A DNA stretch of 64,000 nucleotides, taken from contig NZ_JADPFO010000001.1 in assembly GCF_015668515.1 (NCBI RefSeq), positions 1,514,823 through 1,578,822 on the forward strand. The letters run 5' to 3'. How positions within the stretch are numbered: position 1 is the first letter of the stretch; every line of letters begins with the position of its first letter. Shown one piece after another: positions 35,188 to 43,884 of this stretch. Under the pieces are notes generated by a model. That model searched no databases and was not told the origin of the DNA. It worked only from the letters and a program-made list of their open reading frames with translations. The translations under genes were made by a program, and so were the position numbers. The stretch is from Paraclostridium tenue (GTDB lineage Bacteria > Bacillota > Clostridia > Peptostreptococcales > Peptostreptococcaceae).

Positions 35188-36522
35188 TTAATTTTTATAA
35201 TCGTATTTATATGTATTTGTATTTTTATTCATAAAATCTAAGTAGCTTTCTTTAGTAAATTTAGGCTTAAAGTTTTTTATAATATCTTGTGCGATTTTAG
35301 CATCATCTGCTAATAAGTCTATTAAAGTCATGGCCATAGCTTTTGCTGGTATTATATAAGCTAATTCTTCATCACTTATATAATAATCTTTAGTATGTAA
35401 GCTTCCACTTACCCCTCCTATCCAAGGATGAATACATGGTATTATTTGAGATATATCTCCAAAATCAGTTGACCCAGATGACTTTATAACATCTATTATA
35501 GATTCATCACTTCCACCAACTAATTCCATGTAATTTTTCTTAAATACCAAGTCCATACTATTATCAGAATCTAGTGGAAGATATCCAATAGTGTCCTCTA
35601 TTATAACCTCTCCACCTAAAGCCATTGCTGCTGCATGAAGTGATCTATTTACTTTTTCATTTGCATCCATCATAGATTCTACATTTGCCGCTCTTACCAT
35701 AGCTTCAATTGTAATCTTTGATGGAACAACATTAACTATATCTCCACCATGATTTATTACTGTACTTACTCTAACTCTATCTTCATCTTTAAAAGTTTCT
35801 CTTTGAGCATTTATATTGTTAGCAGCTAAACTTGCCATATTTAAAGCATTTATACCTTCATGAGGTGCTATACCTGCATGAGATGCTCTTCCTATGAAGG
35901 TTGCATGCTTACTTATAAATCCATTAGTATAAGATTTTATTACACAGTTTTTATTTTCTTCAAAGTTTAATGCATGAAACATCATTGCCATATCCACATC
36001 ATCTAATGTTCCTCTGTATAATAATTCTTGTTTACCACCAACATACTTTATCTCATTTTTATCTTGTAAGCTTTTTCTAAACTCTAAGTCTATACATTCT
36101 TCAGATGGAACTGCCATAAAATCTATCTTACCATCTAAATGCTTTAGCACTCCTGAATTTATAATTCCTAATGCACATCCTAGCATACCAGCTACTTGTA
36201 TATTATGTCCGCAACAATGAATATTACCTATTTCATTTGCATCTTTATGATCTGGACAAACTACCGAGTCTAGCTCTCCCATTACTGCTATTTTCGGTCC
36301 ATCTTTATCCTTATTTAAAGATGTCATACATCCTGTAACTGCTATATTTTCAACTACCTCAACACCTAAACTTTTTAAAAAATCTGAAGCAGTTTTAGTA
36401 GATTTTACTTCTTTGTACCCAAGCTCTGGAGTTTCGTATATACTTCTTCCAGCCTCAATTATTCTATCTTTGTTTTTATCTATTTCTTCCAAAACCAATC
36501 TTTTAAGTTCTTTTATATCCAT
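35188..36522 (-). CDS. M20 amidohydrolase, AbgB-like
   Basis: A 444-residue zinc amidohydrolase of the M20D group. Metal-site motifs are GELDSV, HCCGHNIQVAG (about residues 100-110), PSEECID and MMFHAL; the HxCGHN form is that of p-aminobenzoyl-glutamate hydrolase subunit B. SHAG...NAL and TDFGD motifs also fit. It lies 15 bp after another M20 peptidase, probably in the same operon as two membrane proteins. The substrate is likely a small amide or N-acyl amino acid; this is inference. Confidence 0.85.
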   Translation of the reverse strand: MDIKELKRLVLEEIDKNKDRIIEAGRSIYETPELGYKEVKSTKTASDFLKSLGVEVVENIAVTGCMTSLNKDKDGPKIAVMGELDSVVCPDHKDANEIGNIHCCGHNIQVAGMLGCALGIINSGVLKHLDGKIDFMAVPSEECIDLEFRKSLQDKNEIKYVGGKQELLYRGTLDDVDMAMMFHALNFEENKNCVIKSYTNGFISKHATFIGRASHAGIAPHEGINALNMASLAANNINAQRETFKDEDRVRVSTVINHGGDIVNVVPSKITIEAMVRAANVESMMDANEKVNRSLHAAAMALGGEVIIEDTIGYLPLDSDNSMDLVFKKNYMELVGGSDESIIDVIKSSGSTDFGDISQIIPCIHPWIGGVSGSLHTKDYYISDEELAYIIPAKAMAMTLIDLLADDAKIAQDIIKNFKPKFTKESYLDFMNKNTNTYKYDYKN

Positions 36523-36537
36523 TTTATCCACCTTACT

Positions 36538-37644
36538 TTATAAAGCCATTATGTTATAAACTATTTTAGTAGCATCATATAATTCATCTATATTTACATA
36601 CTCGTTTACTGTATGTACATCATACATTCCTAAACTTATTATCGCACTTTGATATCCTAAGTTAGCCATTATATTAGCATCACTTCCTCCACCTATTACC
36701 ATAGGCTTTGGCTCTATTCCAACCTTTTTAGTAGCTTCCTCAACTAATTTAAATACTTTACTTTCTAAACTTAATTCAAAACTTGGATATGCATTTGTAT
36801 GCTCAAAATCACAAGTTGTATTCATATTTTTCGCTGCTTCTTCACAACAAATTTTCATATGATTTATTTCTTCTTCTAATCTTTTTGTTATATGACTTCT
36901 TATTTCAGCAGTGAAACTAACTTTATCCGTTACTATATTAGTAGCTCCTCCACCTTCTATTCTGCCTATATTAGAAGTAGTCATTTCATCTATTCTTCCT
37001 ATGTGCATATTACTTATTGCATTAGAAGCTGCTACTATTGCATTTATCCCTTTTTCTGGCTCTATACCAGCATGTGCTTTTTTACCATAAAAAGTTACTT
37101 TTATATTTTCTTGTGCTGGTGCTTTATAAGCTATTACTCCAGTAGCTCCACCAGCATCTAAAATTACTACATCTTTACAAGGAAGATTTTCAGGATTAAA
37201 GTTTTTAGCACCTAACATTCCTGCTTCTTCACATACAGTAAATAATAAGTATATATCCCTATGAGGTATTTTATCTTCCATTATACATTCTAATGCTTCT
37301 AATATAGCAGCTATTCCTGCTTTGTCATCTGCTCCTAGTGTTGTTGTTTTATCCGTTTCTATTATATTCTCCCTGATAACTGGATTTACTCCAAGGCATG
37401 GTGCTACTTGATCCATATGTGCTGCAAAGCATATTGGATTTTCACTATCTTGTCCTTTTATATAAGCTATTACATTTCCTGAATTACCACCAAATTTATC
37501 TCCCGCATCATCCATCTTAACCTCTATACCTCTTTCAGTTAAGTAATTTACTAACCATTTAGCCATTTCTACTTCTTGGTTAGAAGGACTATCTACCTTT
37601 ACCATATCTATAAAATTGTTTACTAATCTTTCTCTAGATAACAT
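36538..37644 (-). CDS. M20 metallopeptidase, PepT/YqjE-like
   Basis: A 368-residue dizinc peptidase. Ligand motifs are AAHMDQV (His), TLGADDKAG (bridging Asp), VCEEAGMLGA (catalytic and metal Glu) and LDAGG, with HTVNEYV (His) at the C-terminal end. The dimerisation lid (about 180-295) begins KKAHAGIEPEKGINAI. SD GGGGAG. It follows the membrane pair with a hairpin between, and precedes the AbgB-like hydrolase. Probably cleaves imported di- or tripeptides. Confidence 0.88.
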   Translation of the reverse strand: MLSRERLVNNFIDMVKVDSPSNQEVEMAKWLVNYLTERGIEVKMDDAGDKFGGNSGNVIAYIKGQDSENPICFAAHMDQVAPCLGVNPVIRENIIETDKTTTLGADDKAGIAAILEALECIMEDKIPHRDIYLLFTVCEEAGMLGAKNFNPENLPCKDVVILDAGGATGVIAYKAPAQENIKVTFYGKKAHAGIEPEKGINAIVAASNAISNMHIGRIDEMTTSNIGRIEGGGATNIVTDKVSFTAEIRSHITKRLEEEINHMKICCEEAAKNMNTTCDFEHTNAYPSFELSLESKVFKLVEEATKKVGIEPKPMVIGGGSDANIMANLGYQSAIISLGMYDVHTVNEYVNIDELYDATKIVYNIMAL

Positions 37645-37688
37645 AATAATCTCCCCTTATATTTTTAATTTTCCTACCCTATAATAAG

Positions 37689-37709
37689 AGGGATGCCTCA
37701 GACACCCCT
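37689..37709 (-). other. Intercistronic hairpin
   Basis: Stem AGGGGTG / CATCCCT (one G.U) between the membrane protein and M20 genes, without a U tract. It more likely protects or processes the messenger than terminates it. Confidence 0.4.
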
Positions 37710-37716
37710 TGCTTAC

Positions 37717-38433
37717 CTATGCTGCCTTTTGGCTTTCTTTAATTTCTTCTTTTTCGTTTATTTTCTTACCGATTAATATAGTTCCAAATACTGCAGTTAA
37801 TATAACTAAATATGATGGACTTCCACTTCCTGGCATAAAATCAAATACCCCATTTTTTAATAAGAAGTTCATAGGTACTGCTATTAATGCTGCAACTGCT
37901 GCAAACTTAGGCTTCATTATAGCAAACTGTCCAAACACTGCTCCGAATAGTGCCGGTAATATTAAATCAAATGCTGCTGTTACTTGTGGAGGTAATACTG
38001 ATAATATTGCTTGTCCAAATACAACCCCAATTGATAATATAACTATATTTACTATTATAGAAACCGCTATACCTATTGTAGATATTACTGAACCTTTTTC
38101 CGTTCCTGGTTCAACATCTGCTGCTTCTTGAGCTACCATTGCACATGGAACTCTCATGTTTGAAGTATTTCCTGATATAAATGTCATATATGTACCTGGT
38201 ATTCCAAGTATCGGGAAGTATGCTATAGGCTCAACCACATAAAAAGCTCCACTAACACTTATTTGTGATATTGTCCCAGCTATTATAGCTGCTATTGGAG
38301 GCATATATCCAAATATTCCTGACACAACTAATACTGGTGCAAAACATAATATAATTCCTAATAATAAAGTACCTTTACCCCATTTAGTTATACTTGGTAT
38401 GTATTTTTTTGAATAATAATTGTTATTGCTCAT
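37717..38433 (-). CDS. Membrane protein, second subunit of a putative transporter
   Basis: 238 residues with about six membrane helices and a charged C-terminal tail. A conserved-looking loop is FISGNTSNMRVPCAMVAQ (about residues 85-102), and IPGTYM precedes it. I do not recognise a characterised family. It starts 13 bp after the DUF5058 gene with SD AAGGAGG, so the two probably form one complex. M20 hydrolases follow, which suggests uptake of their substrates. Confidence 0.6.
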   Translation of the reverse strand: MSNNNYYSKKYIPSITKWGKGTLLLGIILCFAPVLVVSGIFGYMPPIAAIIAGTISQISVSGAFYVVEPIAYFPILGIPGTYMTFISGNTSNMRVPCAMVAQEAADVEPGTEKGSVISTIGIAVSIIVNIVILSIGVVFGQAILSVLPPQVTAAFDLILPALFGAVFGQFAIMKPKFAAVAALIAVPMNFLLKNGVFDFMPGSGSPSYLVILTAVFGTILIGKKINEKEEIKESQKAA

Positions 38434-38446
38434 ATATTTGTCCTCC

Positions 38447-39202
38447 TTATATTACGTTTATTAATACTGTTCCTATTATCATTCCAGAAAACATTGATAT
38501 TGATAAAGCCCACTCTTTTATCCATTGTATGTTTTTATCTTTTGCAATCTTAGATAATCCCATCATAACAACACAACCAATTATTGTAGCAACTGCTGCT
38601 GGTGATGTGAAAGTTACTGAACCTTCTCCTGTTATGAAGTTTCCTGATGCTAAGTAAGCAAATGCTCCAAGCATTGCACAAGCTGATATTATTGGAACTA
38701 ATTTTTCATTACCACTTGATAATAAATGATTAACTTTGTCCATTTTATCAGTGAATAATAAAGTGAATATTAACCAACCTAAAGAACCTAAAACCATTAC
38801 CCATATAGCACAAGCAAATACCATTGGGTCCATTCCAGCTCCAAGCTTTGCACCCATAGCTTCTGCTCCAAATCCCGCTGCCATAAGTTCATAGTTAACC
38901 GAACCTATAAATGAAAGTCTCATCCAAGACATAGGTCCACCCATTGAAACTAATAAAGATATCATACCAACTAATATAACTATCGATGGTCCTATTGATG
39001 ATATTGCACTACTTTTTATAGCTGCTTTAACTTGAGTATCTTTTATTCCCATTTCTTTTGCAGCTACTACTGATTTTCTAAAAAATACTATGGATTGAAT
39101 CACAACAACCATTACAGCTAACCCTGCAGCTATCCACATAAAAGGATGATTTGCCATTTTTAAATAATCTGCTTCAAATACACTTCTTAAATTATCCATC
39201 AT
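38447..39202 (-). CDS. DUF5058-like membrane protein, first subunit
   Basis: 251 residues and about six membrane helices with a short N-terminal outside segment (FEADYLKMANHPFMWIAAG). It resembles DUF5058 proteins. It is the first gene of the operon, behind a consensus promoter and an inverted repeat. Two ATG codons at 39202 and 39199 are both possible. Transport role is inferred from the partner gene and the peptidases downstream. Confidence 0.65.
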   Translation of the reverse strand: MMDNLRSVFEADYLKMANHPFMWIAAGLAVMVVVIQSIVFFRKSVVAAKEMGIKDTQVKAAIKSSAISSIGPSIVILVGMISLLVSMGGPMSWMRLSFIGSVNYELMAAGFGAEAMGAKLGAGMDPMVFACAIWVMVLGSLGWLIFTLLFTDKMDKVNHLLSSGNEKLVPIISACAMLGAFAYLASGNFITGEGSVTFTSPAAVATIIGCVVMMGLSKIAKDKNIQWIKEWALSISMFSGMIIGTVLINVI

Positions 39203-39230
39203 AATTCCTCCTTTGTTTTAAAAACGTTTT

Positions 39231-39256
39231 CTTGTCATTTTTTATTTTTTGACAAG
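39231..39256. promoter_or_regulatory. Inverted repeat in the DUF5058 operon leader
   Basis: Perfect 7-bp arms CTTGTCA / TGACAAG with a 12-base AT spacer, between the promoter and the start codon. It is a candidate operator for the regulator encoded next to it. Confidence 0.45.
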
Positions 39257-39278
39257 TCCATAATATGTCCTTAATTGG

Positions 39279-39307
39279 ATAATATAATATTTGTAGAATA
39301 TTGTCAA
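39279..39307 (-). promoter_or_regulatory. Promoter of the DUF5058-M20 operon
   Basis: On the minus strand: perfect -35 TTGACA (39302-39307), 17-bp spacer, -10 TATTAT (39279-39284). Confidence 0.65.
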
Positions 39308-39416
39308 TATAAATAAAAAAACTTTTTCCTATATTTTTTTAATTATTTAGAAATTTCATTTACTTTTAATATATATCAAACTATGTTATTAATATTTAAA
39401 TTAGAAAAATAAAAAA

Positions 39417-39439
39417 TGCCTAAAATTTACTTTTAGGCA
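39417..39439 (-). terminator. Terminator after the regulator gene
   Basis: Stem TGCCTAAAA / TTTTAGGCA followed by TTTTTT on the minus strand, just past the stop at 39447. Confidence 0.85.
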
Positions 39440-39446
39440 CTTTTAT

Positions 39447-40733
39447 TTAAAACAATATTTCTATTAAATTTTTAGGTCTACCTGCACCTTTACTACTTTC
39501 TTTGGCATGTACCTTTCCTAATTTTGCTGAAGTTATTTTTTGTAAAATTCTTCTTGCACTTCTATCACTTATATCTAAGTATCCTGCTAATTCTTTCGAA
39601 TCGTAAATTTTACTTCCCCTAACTTCACTTATACCAATAATTTTAGAAATAGTTTCACAACTTAAGCCAGTTTGATTTGATATTTCTAAAATGCTTTTAT
39701 CATTAGGTATAATACAATAACTAATTTCATTATCCATTCCTAATGGTCCTGTAAGATTTTCATCTTCATCAATTGAGTATATGTAAAATTCTTTTGAATC
39801 TATTCCTCTTTCTAATGCTTTTGTCGCATTTATTTCTGCTTTAAAAGCAGTAGCTCCAAATCCAATTCCTATATTTAAATCAAATCCTAATGCTTTAATT
39901 TCCTTTTGTAATTTTAATAATTTCTCATAGTTACTATTTTTATTTACAGATCCTTTATTACTAAATATAATATACTCATTACGCCCAAATGGAAATACTG
40001 CTCCATTTATACTTCTAACATAAGAGATTATATATTTATCTATATCTGTTTTCTTTATCATATTTGAATAATAATTTTCTATATTATTACTATAATTTCC
40101 AAAATTAAATATTTCTACTGCTATTTGAGAAGACTCAGCTTTACTAATAGCATGTTTACTCATAACTTCATCATATGATGCTTTAACTAGTGACCTTGTT
40201 GGTCTAAGCAATACAATTGGATAACCTTTTTCTTTAATTTGATTATATATATTCATAAATCCTGTAATCATTATATTGATTTTGCCACTTTTATATAAAT
40301 TAATATGCCAATCTAAATAATTATCTTCATTTATATTTGTTGAAAACGGCAAACAAAACATTTCAGTATTCTTTATCTCAAATTCATCTATTATATTTTC
40401 TACCATTTCATCTTCAACTACATCTATACTAAACTTATCTATTTCCATATTTAAATTACGTATATCCCAAAATGCTTTAAGAATGCTTGTATCACTTCTT
40501 TGAACAAATGAATGAGGCTTTTTTATTTCATGATTTTTTATTATTTCTTCATAAACTCCACATCCTGTTAATATAATCCCATCACACTCATGCTCACACT
40601 TTTCTATTAAATCTACCGATTCTATTATCTTCTCTTTTGTATATAATCTTGTCTCTAAACTACTATCTATGTTTTTTAAATGTTTTTCTATTCTTACAGC
40701 TGAGTCTAGTGGTCCAAGAATTCCTATTATCAT
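39447..40733 (-). CDS. Transcription regulator with nucleotide-cyclase-like and HTH domains
   Basis: 428 residues. The N-terminal part (1-200) resembles the receptor halves of PrpR-like regulators; the middle (about 215-335) has a GGDEF/GTP-cyclohydrolase III-like pattern with FPFGRNEYIIF and GIGFGATAFKAEINATKAL; the C-terminus (about 345-428) holds a winged helix with GYLDISDRSARRILQKI and a KGAGRPKN tail. No classic GGDEF catalytic motif is seen. It is the first gene upstream of the DUF5058-M20 operon but has its own terminator, so it probably controls that operon. Confidence 0.6.
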   Translation of the reverse strand: MIIGILGPLDSAVRIEKHLKNIDSSLETRLYTKEKIIESVDLIEKCEHECDGIILTGCGVYEEIIKNHEIKKPHSFVQRSDTSILKAFWDIRNLNMEIDKFSIDVVEDEMVENIIDEFEIKNTEMFCLPFSTNINEDNYLDWHINLYKSGKINIMITGFMNIYNQIKEKGYPIVLLRPTRSLVKASYDEVMSKHAISKAESSQIAVEIFNFGNYSNNIENYYSNMIKKTDIDKYIISYVRSINGAVFPFGRNEYIIFSNKGSVNKNSNYEKLLKLQKEIKALGFDLNIGIGFGATAFKAEINATKALERGIDSKEFYIYSIDEDENLTGPLGMDNEISYCIIPNDKSILEISNQTGLSCETISKIIGISEVRGSKIYDSKELAGYLDISDRSARRILQKITSAKLGKVHAKESSKGAGRPKNLIEILF

Positions 40734-40833
40734 ATAATTCCTCCCACATTATCTATATTTTAAAATTATTTTATACTTATACATATTATACTATTTTAAG
40801 ACAATAATACAATTTATTATTTATTAAATAAAA

Positions 40834-40855
40834 AAAAGGAGCTTATGCCCCTTTT
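40834..40855 (-). terminator. Terminator after the HAD phosphatase gene
   Basis: Stem AAAAGGAGC / GCCCCTTTT (one G.U) then a T tract on the minus strand. Confidence 0.7.
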
Positions 40856-40884
40856 AATACTTTACTTAATTTTAACTATATATA

Positions 40885-41592
40885 TTAAACAGCTGCATTA
40901 GCTTCTCTATTTAACATTAATAGTAATTCAGATAAATCATGTATTTCATAAGTTGCTTTTATATCTTTACACTCTTTATTTAAAATATTAAACCATACAC
41001 AATCAATTCCAAAATTATTAGCACCCTTAATGTCAGATGCTAAACTATCACCTATCATCAATGTCTCATCTTTTTTCATAAAATCATACTTATTAAAAAT
41101 CATCTCAAAGAACTTTGAATTAGGTTTTTCAACTCCCATTTCTTCAGAAATGAATACATCATCAAATAAATTCATTAATTTTGAATCTTTAAGTCTTTGT
41201 TTTTGTGTTTGTCCTATTCCATTAGTTCCTGCAAATATTTTATACCCTCTATTTCTTAGCTCTATTAAAGTTTCCATGGCTTTTGGAATTGTTTTATGAC
41301 CTTTAGTTAAACAATTTTGATATTCATTTTCTATTATTTCACCTTCAATATTATATCCATATAAGGCGAAGAATTCTTCAAATCTTTTAGTTAAAGCTTC
41401 TTCCTTTTTTATACAACCTTGTTCTATTTGACTCCAAAATTTCCTATTAATAGTCTTATATTGATTAATTGATTTTTCATCAAATGGAATATTGTATTTT
41501 TTAAAGATAAATTCTAAAGAATTTCTTTCATTATCTTGAAAGTCTAATAAAGTATCATCTAAATCGAATATTAAATTTTTATACTGTCTCAT
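40885..41592 (-). CDS. HAD-family phosphatase, YjjG/YfnB-like
   Basis: 235 residues with HAD motifs DLDDTLLDF (nucleophile Asp near residue 10), AGTNG (motif II), a conserved lysine in EKPNSKFF and MIGDSLASDIKGA (motif IV). A helical cap lies between motifs I and II. YjjG-type enzymes dephosphorylate nucleoside monophosphates, including non-canonical pyrimidines. SD AGAGGTG. It stands alone. Confidence 0.88.
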   Translation of the reverse strand: MRQYKNLIFDLDDTLLDFQDNERNSLEFIFKKYNIPFDEKSINQYKTINRKFWSQIEQGCIKKEEALTKRFEEFFALYGYNIEGEIIENEYQNCLTKGHKTIPKAMETLIELRNRGYKIFAGTNGIGQTQKQRLKDSKLMNLFDDVFISEEMGVEKPNSKFFEMIFNKYDFMKKDETLMIGDSLASDIKGANNFGIDCVWFNILNKECKDIKATYEIHDLSELLLMLNREANAAV

Positions 41593-41695
41593 GCGTTCAC
41601 CTCTACCTATTATAATACTCTATTCATTTTTTATAATATGTTATTTTTTTAATCTATTTTTATATTATAACATAGGTATCTTTTTAAATAAAAAG

Positions 41696-41719
41696 AAGTG
41701 CTAACTTTAGTCAGCACTT
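41696..41719 (-). terminator. Terminator after the His/Cys-rich gene
   Basis: Stem AAGTGCT / AGCACTT with a 10-base loop and T-rich tail on the minus strand, abutting the stop at 41721. Confidence 0.75.
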
Positions 41720-41720
41720 T

Positions 41721-42212
41721 TTAATAATAATTATTATCTCTAACTTCTACATGCATAACTTTATCTAAATCTGTACCTACACAACACATTTTTATAAATC
41801 CGCATCCAGGTCTTTCCCCTACAAAAGTGGTACAAAAACATCCATCTCCAAAACTAATAGCAGGGCTAAATCCAATATTACCTAATCTATGATCCGATAA
41901 TTCAAATTCAACAATAGGGTTTTTGATAGGTTTTCCATCACAATCTATCAAAACTCCAAGTATAATTTGTTTACATCCACAAGCTACATCTATTTTATAT
42001 GGAAACATAAACTTCAAATGAACATGCTTAGGCCCTGGTGGCTTACAATCAGATTGTTTCTTTTTATGTTTATGCTTATGTTTCTTGCCTCTACAGTTGT
42101 CATCTTCTACGAATTCTTCACCACATAAATCTATTTTTTCTAGTATAAATTTATGTAGCTCTTCTTCATTAGTAATATGTTTATCATCTATAATGAAGTT
42201 TAAATTACTCAT
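41721..42212 (-). CDS. His/Lys- and Cys-rich protein of unknown function
   Basis: 163 residues in three parts: an N-terminal helical segment (1-40), a basic KKHKHKHKKKQ stretch (about 44-55), and a cysteine-rich beta domain with CGCKQIILGVLIDCDGKPI that looks like an immunoglobulin-like or carboxypeptidase-regulatory fold (about 68-155, ten or so cysteines overall). No signal peptide. The start at 42212 has SD AAGGTGGG; the frame is open to 42338. Possibly a spore-coat or metal-binding protein, but this is a guess. Confidence 0.6.
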   Translation of the reverse strand: MSNLNFIIDDKHITNEEELHKFILEKIDLCGEEFVEDDNCRGKKHKHKHKKKQSDCKPPGPKHVHLKFMFPYKIDVACGCKQIILGVLIDCDGKPIKNPIVEFELSDHRLGNIGFSPAISFGDGCFCTTFVGERPGCGFIKMCCVGTDLDKVMHVEVRDNNYY

Positions 42213-42287
42213 AATACTTCCCACCTTATAATATTTTATAGTAGTATATATTATGTCTATGTTATTAAAGTTGTTCTTAATAAAACA

Positions 42288-42324
42288 AAAAGGTAGTAAT
42301 CTTAACCTAAGATTACTACCTTTT
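42288..42324 (-). terminator. Terminator after the symporter gene
   Basis: Perfect 13-bp stem GGTAGTAATCTTA and its complement with flanking A and T runs, just past the stop at 42331. Confidence 0.9.
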
Positions 42325-42330
42325 TTCCTG

Positions 42331-43599
42331 TTATCCAACCTTTTTTAAACTTTGAACTTCATCTTTTAACCAATTCTTACCTTCTACCAATCTTGCTACT
42401 AACATAGAACTTACTGTATTTCCTGTAGTATTAAGTACTGTATTTGGTATATCAGTTATTGTAGTTATTACTGTTAATAAAGGTATCGCTTCAACAGGGA
42501 ATCCGAAAATGCTTACCACGAGCATCTCACCTATAAGTCAGCCGCCTGCTACTGGAGCCATAAATACTCCAACTACAAGAACTGTCACTAATAAACTTAA
42601 TAGTGTTTCTGGGTTACCCATATTTCCACCCATTATTCCAGTTAAGAATGCAACCTTAACTATAACAGCTAATACAGATCCATCTTTATGTATGTTAATA
42701 CCAAGAGGTATAACTGTTTCAGCTATATCATCTGGCACCCCTATTTTTTTACTTGCTTCTAAGTTAGAAGGTATACAAGCAGAACTTGAAGATGTTGCAA
42801 GTGCCGTTGCTATTGGACTTATTGAATTTTTATAAAAACTCTTAACTCCTTTTTTACCCCCTGATAAATATGCATATAATGTATAGCATATAACAAAGTA
42901 TAATACTGCTATTACAGAATAAGTAATAAACACCCTTATATATCCTGTAATTATTTCTTGTCCTAGTTCACCTATAATAGATGCCGTATAGCATCCTAAT
43001 CCTATAGGTCCTAGTTTCATTATTATGTTAACTATATTTAAAACTACATTAGTTCCTTCATTTAGTATTTTTCTTATACTATCTGCTTTTTCCCCTAAAA
43101 CTGAAACTGAAGTTCCTACTAATACTGCAAATATTACAAGTTGAAGTAAGTTGCTACTTGAGAATAATTCACTAAAATCAGAAACTGTAATTGAATTTAC
43201 AACCTGATTTAACAAACTTCCTTTTGATGCTAGCTTCTCCTGGTCTGGTGCTACCATCATTTCCTTTACTGAACTTATATCAATTCCTTTTGCTGGATCA
43301 AATATTATAGACCCCACAATTCCTACTACCGCCATAACTAGCGTAGTTAATGTAAATACTACTACTACATTTTTCATGATCTTACCAAATCTATTCATAC
43401 TCTTTACGTTTGCAACCCCAGATGCAACGCTAAAGAATACAAGTGGTACTACGATCATCATAATTAAATTGATGAATAAATCTCCAAATGGTTTAATAAC
43501 TGTTGCCTTTGGCCCTAATACTAATCCAATTATAGCACCCAATATGGTACATCCTAGTAAAATAAATGAAGACTTATACGTTTTAAAAAATTCCCTCAT
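42331..43599 (-). pseudogene. Dicarboxylate/amino acid:cation symporter, interrupted by one TGA
   Basis: A Na+ or H+ symporter of the DAACS (GltP-like) family, about 421 codons and eight or more membrane helices. The first 353 codons (to 42541) end in FMAPVAGG; then TGA at 42538-42540, after which the same frame continues with LIGEMLVVSIFGF to a normal stop at 42331. There is no frameshift and no other lesion. One base change from GGA (Gly) or TCA (Ser) would explain it. A hairpin directly after the TGA resembles a bacterial SECIS. Sequencing error, pseudogene or recoding are all possible. Confidence 0.8.
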
Positions 43600-43849
43600 T
43601 CCTAAAACCCTTTCCTAGATGTTTTAATTTTCTTGTGGCCACGAAATACATTGTATTTAAATTTTTTATCATCGTCAATAAATTTTATTAAGTATAGTTT
43701 TTTATAATATTTAAATATTTTATTATAGTTTTTTTCTATATTTTCTAGTTAATGACAATTTTCATAAAATTCATTTTGTTAAAATTTTATTATTTAGTAT
43801 TTCTTATGGCTTAAATATCAGTAAATAACCCCGGTTTTTAGGTAAAAAT

Positions 43850-43878
43850 AAAAACTCCTAGATAATCTAGGAGTTTTT
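43850..43878 (-). terminator. Terminator of the hrcA-grpE-dnaK-dnaJ operon
   Basis: Perfect 11-bp stem AAAAACTCCTA with its complement and a T tract on the minus strand, just past the dnaJ stop. Confidence 0.9.
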
Positions 43879-43884
43879 ATCTAT

